Shown piece by piece: positions 1-7,061 of a DNA stretch of 55,184 nt; within the stretch, counting starts at the first letter, position 1, and each line of letters begins with the position of its first letter. Origin of the DNA: Actinomycetales bacterium SN12 (GTDB taxonomy: Bacteria > Actinomycetota > Actinomycetes > Actinomycetales > Microbacteriaceae); contig PJCV01000011.1 of assembly GCA_002837415.1 (NCBI GenBank), forward strand, positions 1-55,184, read 5' to 3'. The notes under the pieces were generated by a model. That model was not told the origin of the DNA and ran no database searches. It saw only the letters and a program-made list of their open reading frames with translations. A program made the translations under genes and the position numbers.

Positions 1-107
1 TCGACGTCGAGAAGCGCCAGTTCGCCGCGCTGTTCGACACCGCGGATCAGAAGGAGGGGATGGCCGCGTTCCGCGAGAAGCGCCCCCCTCATTTCCTGCA
101 CCGATGA
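1..107 (+). CDS. C-terminal end of an enoyl-CoA hydratase/isomerase (crotonase family), partial
   Basis: The window opens inside this gene. The frame beginning at base 3 encodes the last 34 residues and ends in TGA at 105-107. The segment with LFDTADQKEGMAAF followed by a basic, proline-containing tail is the usual end of crotonase-family proteins, where the C-terminal helix closes the active site of the trimer. The family hydrates enoyl-CoA in fatty-acid beta-oxidation. No catalytic residues lie in the visible part, so the exact substrate cannot be judged. The electron-transfer flavoprotein genes 1.2 kb downstream fit a fatty-acid oxidation neighbourhood, but marR and SRPBCC genes on the other strand lie between them. 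Confidence 0.7.
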   Translation, partial: DVEKRQFAALFDTADQKEGMAAFREKRPPHFLHR

Positions 108-126
108 GCATCGCCATGGAAGCACC

Positions 127-152
127 GTCTCGTGCTGCAACGCAAGTCTCGT
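127..152. repeat. single arm of the 69-bp dyad family found at 10893-10961
   Basis: This 26-base stretch has GTCTCGTGC followed by AACG and AAGTCTCG, and matches the right arm of the palindrome at 10893-10961 at all but a few positions. No complementary left arm is present. It lies in the short gap between two converging genes (the enoyl-CoA hydratase end and the SRPBCC gene end) and looks like a remnant half copy. Confidence 0.55.
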
Positions 153-189
153 GCGTCAGCCGCACCGCGGCGGCGACGGAAGGTCCGGC

Positions 190-636
190 TCAGGCGAAAT
201 GGGCGCTGATCGCGTCGTTGCGCTCCATGATCACCCGGATCAGATGACGGCGCATGGCCACGGCATCCACCACCCGCCCCAGCGGACCGAAGGGGGAACG
301 GAAGTCGATGGTGTCGCGCATCAGCGTGCCGGCGTCGAGCGGTTCGAACTCGTGGGTGTGCAGGAACGAGCCGAACGGCCCGTGGATCTGACGATCGCGG
401 AAGCGGCGGGGGCGATCGACGTCGAACACCAGCGAGGTCATCCGGAACCGCAGACCGAAGTGCCTGGCGCTCCAGGTGATCTGCTCGCCCTCTTCGAGGC
501 GGCCCGAGGTGCGACCGGATGCCACGCGCTCACCGTGCGAGCGCTGCGATGCGAGATGCAGGCCGACGTCGAGCGAGACGTCGAAGACGTCTTCCGGCGG
601 CGCGGGGATGATGCGCTCGAGGGTGAAGGACGGCAT
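190..636 (-). CDS. SRPBCC family protein (polyketide cyclase/START-like lipid-binding fold)
   Basis: A 148-residue protein beginning MPSFTLERIIPAPPEDVFDV, the typical first strand and helix of the SRPBCC fold. It continues with ITWSARHFGLRFRMTSLV and a C-terminal helix around RVVDAVAMRRHLIRVI. Family members bind hydrophobic ligands in a cavity; many actinobacterial ones are annotated only as cyclase/dehydrase or SRPBCC proteins. Its ATG overlaps the TGA of the upstream marR gene by one base (TGATG), so the two are probably translationally coupled in one operon. The ligand is unknown. Confidence is high for the fold and low for any specific function. Confidence 0.8.
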   Translation of the reverse strand: MPSFTLERIIPAPPEDVFDVSLDVGLHLASQRSHGERVASGRTSGRLEEGEQITWSARHFGLRFRMTSLVFDVDRPRRFRDRQIHGPFGSFLHTHEFEPLDAGTLMRDTIDFRSPFGPLGRVVDAVAMRRHLIRVIMERNDAISAHFA

Positions 637-1172
637 CAGAGCGGGTCCGGCAGCGGACGCGGATCGGTGAAGTCGCCGGCGTTCTTGCGCAGGCGGGCGA
701 CGATGCCGACGAGGGATGCCGCATCGTCGGCGTCGAGGCCGGGGGAGGCGAACACCTCGGTGTTGAGCGCCGCCGTGGCGCGCTCGACGAGTTCGCGTCC
801 GGATTCGGTCAGGGTCAGCAGCGCCGCGCGGCCGTCGTGCGGATGCGGATCGCGGCGCACCAGACCGTCGCGCACCAGGCGCTCGGCGGTGCTCGTGACG
901 CTGGTCGCGTGCACCTGCAGCCGAGCCACCACGCTCGACAGCGGCAGTGTGCCGGTGCGGCTGAACGCCAGCAGGCGCAGCACCTCGTAGCGGGCGAAGG
1001 TCACCTGGAACGGCTTGAGTGCGGCATCCACCCGCGCCAGCAGAAGCTGCTGCGCGCGCATGACCGACGTGACCACGGCCATGCCCTCGGCCGCGTCGGT
1101 CCAGCCGTGTGCGAGCCACTGCCTCTTCGCCTCGGCGAGCGGGTCGATGGGGAGCGGTCGGGGTCGGGCCAT
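636..1172 (-). CDS. MarR family transcriptional regulator
   Basis: A 178-residue protein with a winged-helix core: FARYEVLRLLAF, LPLSSVVARLQVHATSVTS (recognition helix region) and the wing RRDPHPHDGRAALLTLTESG with its Asp-x-Arg-like turn. MarR proteins are dimeric repressors that often release DNA on binding phenolic or lipid-like ligands. The gene is first in a two-gene unit with the SRPBCC gene, which could bind the same class of ligand (inference). The dyad at 1218-1236, between this gene and the divergent etfB, is a reasonable operator. The ATG at 1172 was chosen because the N-terminus before the winged helix is of normal length. Confidence 0.88.
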   Translation of the reverse strand: MARPRPLPIDPLAEAKRQWLAHGWTDAAEGMAVVTSVMRAQQLLLARVDAALKPFQVTFARYEVLRLLAFSRTGTLPLSSVVARLQVHATSVTSTAERLVRDGLVRRDPHPHDGRAALLTLTESGRELVERATAALNTEVFASPGLDADDAASLVGIVARLRKNAGDFTDPRPLPDPL

Positions 1173-1217
1173 GGCTCAACGGTATCGGCAAGCCGCCCGC
1201 CGGGTGGTCGGGACTCA

Positions 1218-1236
1218 GTATCATGAGAGCTGATAC
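1218..1236. promoter_or_regulatory. candidate MarR operator between marR and etfB
   Basis: GTATCA-N7-TGATAC is a perfect 6-bp inverted repeat; the flanks extend it imperfectly (TCA before, TGA after). It lies in the 116-bp gap between the divergent marR and etfB genes, where an autoregulatory operator is expected. Which gene or genes it controls cannot be told from sequence. Confidence 0.4.
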
Positions 1237-1288
1237 CTGATTCCAGAAGATCGCGCGGGTAGGATCGAACCTGCGTGAGGGAGGTTCG

Positions 1289-2065
1289 ATGAAGATCTAC
1301 GTGCTGGTGAAGGAAGTGCCCGACACCTACGGTGACCGCAAGCTCGATCTCGAGACCGGTCTGGCTGATCGAGCGGCCGGCGAGGTGGTGCTCGACGAGA
1401 TCACCGAGCGTGCGCTGGAGGTCGCCCTCTCGTACGCCGACAAGAACCCCGGCACCGAGGTCGTCAGCCTGTCGATGGCGCCCGCGTCGGCCACGGCATC
1501 CGTCCGCCGCTCGCTGGCGATCGGTGCGGGATCCGCCGTCCACGTCGTGGACGAAGAGCTGCGCGGAGCCGACCTAACCCTCACCGCGGAGGTGCTCGCG
1601 GCCGCGATCCGCCGCGGCGAGCCCGACCTCGTGATCACCGGCAACCTGTCCACCGACGGCGTGGGCGGCGTCATCCCCGCCATGCTCGCCGAGCACCTCG
1701 GGTACGCGCAGGCGACCGCCTTGAGCGCGGTGGAGATCGGCGAGGGGCAGCTGACCGGCACCCGCGCCGGCGACGCGGGTGCGCAGGACGTCACCGTTCC
1801 GCTGCCGGCGGTCATCTCCATCACCGAGGCGCTTCCGGATGCCCGGTTCCCCAACTTCAAGGGCATCATGGCCGCGAAGAAGAAGCCCCTCGAGGTGCTC
1901 TCGCTGGCCGACCTCGGCGTCTCGGCCGACCCCGCGGTCGCGCCGCGCACGATCATGACGAGTGTCGCGGAGAAGCCGGCGCGCGCCGCCGGCGTCAAGA
2001 TCACCGACGAGGGAGACGCCGCCGCGCAGCTCGTCGAGTTCCTCGCACAGAACAGGCTGGTGTGA
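1289..2065 (+). CDS. etfB: electron transfer flavoprotein, beta subunit
   Basis: A 258-residue protein starting MKIYVLVKEVPDTYGDRKLD, the conserved EtfB opening. It carries the ETF signature region around DLVITGNLSTDGVGGVIPAM and LAEHLGY, and the C-terminal strand LPAVISITEALPDARFPNFK. EtfB forms the AMP-binding half of the soluble heterodimer that accepts electrons from acyl-CoA and other flavin dehydrogenases and passes them to the respiratory quinone pool. A GGGAGG ribosome-binding site precedes the ATG. Its TGA is followed by one base and the ATG of etfA, the normal order for this operon. Confidence 0.97.
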   Translation: MKIYVLVKEVPDTYGDRKLDLETGLADRAAGEVVLDEITERALEVALSYADKNPGTEVVSLSMAPASATASVRRSLAIGAGSAVHVVDEELRGADLTLTAEVLAAAIRRGEPDLVITGNLSTDGVGGVIPAMLAEHLGYAQATALSAVEIGEGQLTGTRAGDAGAQDVTVPLPAVISITEALPDARFPNFKGIMAAKKKPLEVLSLADLGVSADPAVAPRTIMTSVAEKPARAAGVKITDEGDAAAQLVEFLAQNRLV

Positions 2066-2066
2066 C

Positions 2067-3038
2067 ATGGCGTACCCCGAGAAGTCGATCCTCGTCCTCG
2101 TCGACGTCGACCCGTCCGGTGACGCCGCCAGCAGCACGGCCGCACTCCTCGGTGCGGCCTCCACGATCGGAGCGCCGGTGGCGCTCGTCGTCGGCGGCAG
2201 CCAGGCCGCGACGGACGCGGCAGCTGCGGCCGGCGCGCAGGTCGTGCTCACCGCTGCGGGCGATGCTTCGTCGCTCACCGTGCCGGTCGTCGATGCCCTG
2301 CAGGCCGCCTACCGCCAGGTGCAGCCGGATGCCGTGCTCATCTCGAACTCCATCGCCGGTCGCGACGTCGCAGGCCGCTTCGCCGTGCGCGAGAAGCTCG
2401 CGCTCGCGGTCGACGTGGTCGGCGTCTCCCGCGACGACGAGGGCGTGACCGCGCAGCACTCCGTCTACGGCGGCTCGTACCTCACCGACTCCGCGCCCAC
2501 CTTCGGCGCGCCGGTGATCACCGTTCGTCAGGGCGCCGTCGACGCACGCGCCGAGGCCGTCGCCTCGCCCGTCGTCGAGGAGCTGTCGGTCACGGCATCC
2601 GGAGCGGCGGCCGCCACGGCCGGCGAGATCGCCGCGGAGGCGAAGACCTCGTCGCGGCCCGAGCTGCGCGGAGCCACCCGGGTCGTCTCGGGCGGGCGCG
2701 GGCTCGGCTCGAAGGAGAAGTTCGTGCTCGTCGAGCAGCTCGCCGACGCGCTCGGCGCTGCCGTCGGCGCGTCGCGCGCCGCGGTGGATGCCGGATACAT
2801 CCCCTACGCGCACCAGGTGGGTCAGACCGGCGTCTCGGTGTCGCCGCAGCTGTACGTCGCGCTCGGCATCTCGGGCGCGATCCAGCACCGTGCCGGCATG
2901 CAGACCGCGAAGACGATCGTGGCGATCAACAAGGACGGCGACGCCCCGATCTTCGATGTCGCCGACTTCGGCATCGTCGGGGATGTGTTCACCGTCGTGC
3001 CGCAGCTGATCGAGGCGCTCGAAGCCCGGAAGAAGTGA
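2067..3038 (+). CDS. etfA: electron transfer flavoprotein, alpha subunit
   Basis: A 323-residue protein beginning [18 protein letters not shown]. The C-terminal FAD domain is intact: [11 protein letters not shown] at about residues 205-215, [29 protein letters not shown] and the closing [21 protein letters not shown]. EtfA holds the FAD that shuttles electrons. A longer open frame extends upstream over the end of etfB, but the ATG one base after the etfB stop gives the family-typical N-terminus. The next gene starts at the etfA stop, so the three form one transcription unit. Confidence 0.97.
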   Translation: MAYPEKSILVLVDVDPSGDAASSTAALLGAASTIGAPVALVVGGSQAATDAAAAAGAQVVLTAAGDASSLTVPVVDALQAAYRQVQPDAVLISNSIAGRDVAGRFAVREKLALAVDVVGVSRDDEGVTAQHSVYGGSYLTDSAPTFGAPVITVRQGAVDARAEAVASPVVEELSVTASGAAAATAGEIAAEAKTSSRPELRGATRVVSGGRGLGSKEKFVLVEQLADALGAAVGASRAAVDAGYIPYAHQVGQTGVSVSPQLYVALGISGAIQHRAGMQTAKTIVAINKDGDAPIFDVADFGIVGDVFTVVPQLIEALEARKK

Positions 3039-3040
3039 CC

Positions 3041-4795
3041 ATGGCCGGATCGATCCGCCGCGGCCTCCCGCGGGTGAAGGGCGGCGAGCCGTGGCCTCCC
3101 GCCACCGAGCTCGACGAGCCCGCGGCTGCTGCCTCCGCGCCGTCGCGCGCCTCCGTGCCGTCGACAGCACGGGACCTCGCCGAGAGCACGGCTCCTTCGC
3201 GTGAAGAGGCCGTGCAGTCGCCGACGTCCCGTGCTCTCGACGTCCAGAGTTCGGACGCACCGGCGCTGGCGGCAGTGAGGCTGCGGCGAGGGCTTCCGCG
3301 CGTGGCCGGCGGTGAGCCCTGGCCTCCTGCGGACGCCTCGGCCGTGGCATCCGTCGTTCCTGCGGCACCCAGCACCGCTCTTGATGCGTCGAGTGCACGG
3401 GATCTCGCCGAGAGCACGGCTCCTTCGCGTGAACAGGCCGTTCGGTCGGCGACATCCCGTGCTGTCGACGCAGAGGTCGGCGCAGAGGTGGGCGTAGAGG
3501 TTGGCGCAGAGGTCGGCGCAGCTGCGACGCCGGTCGTGGCAGGCGCGGATGCCGGTGTCGCGGTGCGACGTGGGCTTCCGCGAGTCGCAGGCGGGGAGCC
3601 GTGGCCTCCTGCCGGCACCGTGCCCGTGACGGCGGACATCGGCGCTGCCGCCGCGACCCAGGAAGCTGCGATCCACGACACGGCAAGGACCACCGAGGCC
3701 GTCGCGAGCGAGGCCGCTCCTGCCACGGGGGTCGCCGCGCCCACTGACGCTCCAGCCGCCCAGGAAGTCGTCGCTGCGGCATCCAAGCCGGATGTGTCCA
3801 CTCCGTTGCCGTACCAGCGCACGGTCTGGCAGGGGCGCGCGCCGCGGTACGCCGCGGAGCCCCTGCCTGAGTCATCGCCCCTGCGGCCGACGTGGCCCCG
3901 CGCCATCGGGGGACTGCTGGGCCTGGCATCCCTCGGCCTGGTGGCTGTCGCCGCGGTCTTCCTCGTCCGCACCTTCCTCAGCACCCCGTTCATGCAGGAC
4001 TTCCTCGCGACCTACCCGGGCGAGTACCACCCGGCCGTCGAGGTCGAGCCCGGCTTCGCCCCGTGGGCGAACTGGGCGCACTTCTTCAACATGTTCCTGA
4101 TGGTGCTGATCATCCGCTCCGGTCTGCGGGTGCGCAGCGAGAAGCGGCCCACGGTGTTCTGGACGCCGCGCCGCAACAGCAAGGGCAAGATCAGCCTCAC
4201 GCTCTGGTTCCACCAGGCACTCGACCTGCTGTGGATCATCAACGGCGTCATCTTCGTCGTGCTGCTGTTCACCACCGGGCACTGGGCGCGCATCGTGCCC
4301 ACCAGCTGGGAGGTCTTCCCGAACGCGCTCTCGGCGGGGCTGCAGTACGTCTCGTTCGACTGGCCCACCGACAACGGCTGGGTGAACTACAACAGTCTGC
4401 AGCAGCTGGCCTACTTCGTCACGGTGTTCCTCGCCGCTCCGCTCGCGATCATCACCGGATACCGGATGTCGGGGCTGTGGCCGAAGAAGGCCGAGAAGCT
4501 CTCGAAGGCCTACCCGGTCGAGTGGGCGCGAGCGCTGCACTTCCCGGTGATGCTGTATTTCGTGGCGTTCATCATCGTGCACGTCGCGCTCGTGTTCCTC
4601 ACCGGCATGCTGCGCAACCTCAACCACATGTTCGCCGCGCAGGGCTCGGTCGATGGCGTCGCATACGCCGCGAACTGGACCGGGTTCTGGGTGTTCGTGC
4701 TCGCGATGGGCGTGATCGCCGGCGGCTGGTTCGCCGCCCGGCCTCTGGTGCTCGCCCCGATCGCGAAGCTGTTCGGGCAGGTGTCCGGCCGCTGA
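3041..4795 (+). CDS. membrane cytochrome b/b6-like protein with a long repetitive N-terminus
   Basis: About 584 residues in two parts. Residues 1-285 are Ala/Ser/Glu-rich and probably disordered, and contain RRGLPRVxGGEPWPP three times (near residues 6, 82 and 176). Between them are two [13 protein letters not shown] segments, each encoded by an 84-bp palindrome, and a tandem AEVG/VEVG run. Residues 286 on form a membrane domain of about five helices with histidines at [28 protein letters not shown] and [10 protein letters not shown], as in b-type haem proteins of the cytochrome b561/hydrogenase cytochrome b kind. A GTG at 3035 overlaps the etfA stop; I prefer ATG 3041 because AAGAAG gives it a better-spaced ribosome-binding site. 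Its place behind etfBA suggests quinone-linked electron transfer (inference). Confidence 0.75.
   Translation: MAGSIRRGLPRVKGGEPWPPATELDEPAAAASAPSRASVPSTARDLAESTAPSREEAVQSPTSRALDVQSSDAPALAAVRLRRGLPRVAGGEPWPPADASAVASVVPAAPSTALDASSARDLAESTAPSREQAVRSATSRAVDAEVGAEVGVEVGAEVGAAATPVVAGADAGVAVRRGLPRVAGGEPWPPAGTVPVTADIGAAAATQEAAIHDTARTTEAVASEAAPATGVAAPTDAPAAQEVVAAASKPDVSTPLPYQRTVWQGRAPRYAAEPLPESSPLRPTWPRAIGGLLGLASLGLVAVAAVFLVRTFLSTPFMQDFLATYPGEYHPAVEVEPGFAPWANWAHFFNMFLMVLIIRSGLRVRSEKRPTVFWTPRRNSKGKISLTLWFHQALDLLWIINGVIFVVLLFTTGHWARIVPTSWEVFPNALSAGLQYVSFDWPTDNGWVNYNSLQQLAYFVTVFLAAPLAIITGYRMSGLWPKKAEKLSKAYPVEWARALHFPVMLYFVAFIIVHVALVFLTGMLRNLNHMFAAQGSVDGVAYAANWTGFWVFVLAMGVIAGGWFAARPLVLAPIAKLFGQVSGR
3159..3242. 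repeat. 84-bp palindrome inside the cytochrome gene, copy 1
   Basis: An 84-bp sequence that is largely its own reverse complement: it opens CGTCGACAGCACGGGAC and closes GTCCCGTGCTCTCGACG, with further pairing inward (GCACGGC with GCCGTGC). It is translated in frame as the [13 protein letters not shown] segment of the cytochrome b-like protein. It lies 103 bp into a 228-bp unit repeated in the gene. Confidence 0.8.
3387..3470. repeat. 84-bp palindrome inside the cytochrome gene, copy 2
   Basis: A second 84-bp palindrome, again 103 bp after an RRGLPR motif and in the same reading frame as copy 1. It opens CGTCGAGTGCACGGGAT and closes CATCCCGTGCTGTCGACG. The two copies differ by scattered substitutions. 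Its right arm matches the intergenic palindrome at 4885-4930 at about 21 of 24 positions. Confidence 0.8.
3471..3525 (+). repeat. 12-bp tandem repeat coding for AEVG/VEVG
   Basis: About four copies of a 12-bp unit (GCAGAGGTCGGC and close variants) code for a run alternating AEVG and VEVG in the N-terminal linker of the cytochrome b-like protein. This pattern fits slippage expansion in a region with little structural constraint. Confidence 0.65.
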
Positions 4796-4884
4796 CCCGC
4801 GGCGCGGGGGCGTCCTCGCCTTCCCGCCGCGCCAGCACCCCCCCTGCGCCGGCACCTCCTTGTAGCGCCGACACCCCCTTGTAG

Positions 4885-4930
4885 CGCCGACACCCCGTGC
4901 TGTGGACGTCCACAACACGGGGTGTCGGCG
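4885..4930. repeat. 46-bp almost perfect palindrome between converging genes
   Basis: CGCCGACACCCCGTGCTGTG is mirrored after a central GACGTC with only one mismatched pair and essentially no loop. Upstream, at about 4858-4884, a truncated direct copy (CTTGTAGCGCCGACACCCC) is repeated. It lies between the ends of the cytochrome gene and the GNAT gene, so it could act as a two-way transcription stop, though no T-run follows. Its half-sequence resembles the right arm of the palindromes inside the cytochrome gene. Confidence 0.75.
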
Positions 4931-4952
4931 ATTCGGCGAGGTGTCTGCCCGA

Positions 4953-5462
4953 TCAGGCGCGCACGAACCGCACCTCGGTCAGCTGCTCGCCCAGGAACGG
5001 CTCGGTGTGGCTCTCGCCGTCGAGAGTGAAGCCATTGCGCTGGTAGAAGCGATGAGCGCGCGGGTTGTCGTCGGCCACCCACAGGTAGCACGGCTCGCTC
5101 TCGTACACCGCCGCGTCGAACAGCTTCTGGCCGATGCCGGTGCCGTGGTACGCGTCGAGCAGGTAGATGAAGTACAGCTCGCGCAGCGCCGGAGCGTCCT
5201 TGTCGCGAGCGGGACCCGACCCCACGAAGCCGACGATCTCGCCGTCGACGAGAGCGGCGCTCATGCGGAAGTCGTCACCCTGGCGGGCCCAGTTCGTCCA
5301 CAGCTCCGCGAGCCGACGCGGAGAGACGCGCTCGAGTGCTGCCTCGCTGATGAGATGGTCATAGGTCTCGTGCCAGCACTGCGCGTGCACGCGGCCCAGA
5401 GCCTCCGCATCGACATCGCGGACGGGACGGACGATGATCTCGGTATGGGCTTCGGTGCTCAT
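4953..5462 (-). CDS. GNAT family N-acetyltransferase
   Basis: A 169-residue protein from the ATG at 5462 (MSTEAHTEIIVRPVRD). GNAT motif A is clear in AYHGTGIGQKLFDAAV (the acetyl-CoA pyrophosphate loop), preceded by LRELYFIYLLD and followed by YLWVADDNPRAHRFYQRNGF, the usual motif B with the RFYxxxGF signature. It would transfer an acetyl group from acetyl-CoA to an amine; the acceptor is unknown. In-frame sequence continues 32 codons upstream, but those residues do not look like GNAT sequence, so the shorter start was chosen. The gene converges on the cytochrome gene across the palindrome at 4885-4930. Confidence 0.88.
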   Translation of the reverse strand: MSTEAHTEIIVRPVRDVDAEALGRVHAQCWHETYDHLISEAALERVSPRRLAELWTNWARQGDDFRMSAALVDGEIVGFVGSGPARDKDAPALRELYFIYLLDAYHGTGIGQKLFDAAVYESEPCYLWVADDNPRAHRFYQRNGFTLDGESHTEPFLGEQLTEVRFVRA

Positions 5463-5582
5463 GTGCGTGACTCTACGCGCCGCCGTCGCGGAGGTGAAAT
5501 CGGCGACGGACACATACCCGGGCCTGTGGTGATCAGCCAATGAAGTTGGGCGATCCATCGTGGATCACTACTATCGCCCCTT

Positions 5583-6143
5583 GTGAATGTGATCTGGCGC
5601 ACCCTCCTCGTCATCCTCCGGGCCCGGCTGCGCACGCGACGCCGCGGTGCGCTCGATCCGTCGGCGATCAGCCGCATCCGGCTCACGACGCTGCCCACCG
5701 ACATCGACATCCTCCGGCACATGAACAACGGCCGGTACCTGTCGCTGTTCGACCTCGGGCGCTGGGATCTGCTGATCCGCTCCGGGCTGTTCGACGCGAT
5801 GAACTCCCGCGGCTGGTACGCGGTCGTCTCGAGCGAGACCGTCACCTTCCGCAAGTCGCTGCAGCTGTGGCAGCGCTTCGACGTCGAGTCGCGCTTCGTC
5901 GGTCACGACGACAAGGCGGTCTTCCTCGAGCACCGTGCTGTGGTCGACGGCGAGGTGTACGCGCGGGTGATCGTCAGATCCCGGATGCTGCGCCGCGGCG
6001 GCGGCATCGTCAGCAACGAGGAGCTGTTCGCGGCCGTCGGCAAGCCGGCGGGTCTGCCCGAGGTCGAGCCGTGGATCCACGACTGGGCGGCGGCCTCGGC
6101 ACTGCCGTCGACGAAGAAGCCGGCGCCGAGCGTCTGGCGCTGA
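5583..6143 (+). CDS. acyl-CoA thioesterase-like protein (hotdog fold)
   Basis: A 186-residue protein beginning at a GTG (MNVIWRTLLVILRARLRTRR). It has the 4HBT/THEM6-like signature TDIDILRHMNNGRYLSLFDL, in which the Asp and the HMNNG loop correspond to the active-site region of hotdog thioesterases. It then continues with VVSSETVTFRKSLQLWQRFDVESRF. The hydrophobic N-terminus could be a membrane anchor. It most probably hydrolyses acyl-CoA or a related thioester, as family members do; the substrate is unknown. It is a single gene, divergent from the GNAT gene. Confidence 0.78.
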   Translation: MNVIWRTLLVILRARLRTRRRGALDPSAISRIRLTTLPTDIDILRHMNNGRYLSLFDLGRWDLLIRSGLFDAMNSRGWYAVVSSETVTFRKSLQLWQRFDVESRFVGHDDKAVFLEHRAVVDGEVYARVIVRSRMLRRGGGIVSNEELFAAVGKPAGLPEVEPWIHDWAAASALPSTKKPAPSVWR

Positions 6144-6149
6144 CGGTCG

Positions 6150-6214
6150 TGTAAAAAATTCTTGACACGAGTGCGAGGCGAGCCCTACTCTCCATGTAAA
6201 GAATCCTTTACATG
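6150..6214 (+). promoter_or_regulatory. promoter with two matching operators for the membrane protein/XRE pair
   Basis: TTGACA at 6162-6167 and TACTCT at 6186-6191 are 18 bp apart. Operator 2 is the palindrome TGTAAAGAATCCTTTACA at 6195-6212 (arms extend to CATG at 6193 and 6214) and covers the expected start of transcription. Operator 1, TGTAAAAAATTCTTGACA at 6150-6167, is an imperfect copy that includes the -35 box. The centres are 45 bp apart. This layout suits repression by the XRE protein encoded in the same operon. Confidence 0.65.
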
Positions 6215-6224
6215 GAGGTCTGTC

Positions 6225-6656
6225 ATGGTCTACCACGAACGCGTCGCCTGGTCGAGCCTCATCGGCACGACCGTGTCGACAGGCCTCTATCTCTTCCTTC
6301 TCATCGGGTTCCGAGCGACGCCGATCGAGCAGAGTGACTGGCTCTGGGCGATGCTGTGGGCGCTCGGCTTCGGCATCGGGCTCAGCATCGTGCTCAGCAT
6401 CACGTGGAGCATCATCGCAGGACGCAGGGATCCGGCCGCGGCATCGGCCTCCGACATCCGCGACCGCGACATCAGCCGGATGAGCGGCCGCGTCGAACAC
6501 GCGCTCCTGGTCCTCGCGGGCGTTGCCGTGCTCTCGCTCTGCGCCTTCCGGGTCGACGTGTTCTGGGTTGCGCAGACGATGTTCGCCGGATTCGTCGTCT
6601 CATCGTTCATCGGCGGCATCGCCCGTGTGATCGCCTACCGCCGGGGGCTGGCGTGA
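6225..6656 (+). CDS. four-helix integral membrane protein (DUF2178-like)
   Basis: A 143-residue protein from the ATG at 6225, behind a clear GGAGGT ribosome-binding site. Four hydrophobic segments are visible: around residues 7-26, 35-58, 87-105 and 110-130, with the charged loop SDIRDRDISRMSGRVEH in the middle. Its stop overlaps the ATG of the downstream XRE regulator (ATGA), a pairing often seen for small membrane proteins with a cognate YozG-type regulator. Function is unknown; the pair may sense an envelope or peptide signal (inference). Confidence 0.75.
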   Translation: MVYHERVAWSSLIGTTVSTGLYLFLLIGFRATPIEQSDWLWAMLWALGFGIGLSIVLSITWSIIAGRRDPAAASASDIRDRDISRMSGRVEHALLVLAGVAVLSLCAFRVDVFWVAQTMFAGFVVSSFIGGIARVIAYRRGLA

Positions 6657-6871
6657 TGGTCAGGCCCACCCTCGTCACCAATACCATCCGTCCGCGGCGT
6701 GAAGAGGTGGGTATGACCCAGGCCGAACTGGCCCGCACGATCGGCGTCACCCGACAGACCCTCATCGCCATCGAGCAGGGTCGGTACTCGCCCACGCTCG
6801 AGCTCGCTTTTCAGATCGCCCGGGCGTTCGGAGTCGGCATCGACGACGTCTTTCAGTACCCGGGCCCATGA
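6656..6871 (+). CDS. small XRE-type helix-turn-helix regulator
   Basis: A 71-residue protein consisting of little more than a HTH: MTQAELARTIGVTRQTLIAIEQGRYSPTLELAFQIARAF, with the conserved Q in helix 2, TRQT at the start of helix 3 and EQGRYSPTLELA after it. The C-terminus GVGIDDVFQY is typical of the YozG/immunity-repressor-like group. It is translationally coupled to the membrane protein through an ATGA overlap and probably represses its own operon at the two TGTAAA-type sites upstream (inference from site placement). Confidence 0.88.
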   Translation: MVRPTLVTNTIRPRREEVGMTQAELARTIGVTRQTLIAIEQGRYSPTLELAFQIARAFGVGIDDVFQYPGP

Positions 6872-7061
6872 CGCGACCGCGAACATGAGGGCCCGGCAGC
6901 AGGGCGAGTGCGGGTGTCTGCTGGCGGCACCCAGCATCCGGATGCAAAAATAGGTGTGGCGTGCCTGTGTCGCATCTTCCCCGTGCTCCGACCGAGGAGC
7001 GGGTCGAACTTCCGCCAGGCCCCTGGACAGCGTCCGCCGCACCTTCTCCCGAGGAGCACTC

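Noticed and set aside
2001..3929. A 640-codon minus-strand open frame over etfA and the cytochrome gene
   Set aside because: Composition is Arg/Ala-rich noise and it opposes clear EtfA and membrane-protein sequence.
4885..4930. Calling the 46-bp palindrome a standard intrinsic terminator
   Set aside because: There is no T-run after either arm and no GC stem/short loop pattern; its similarity to palindromes inside the cytochrome gene points to a dispersed repeat, though termination is still possible.
6872..7061. A small gene or riboswitch in the gap before ddaH
   Set aside because: No frame with a convincing start and no conserved stem arrangement was seen in these 190 bases.
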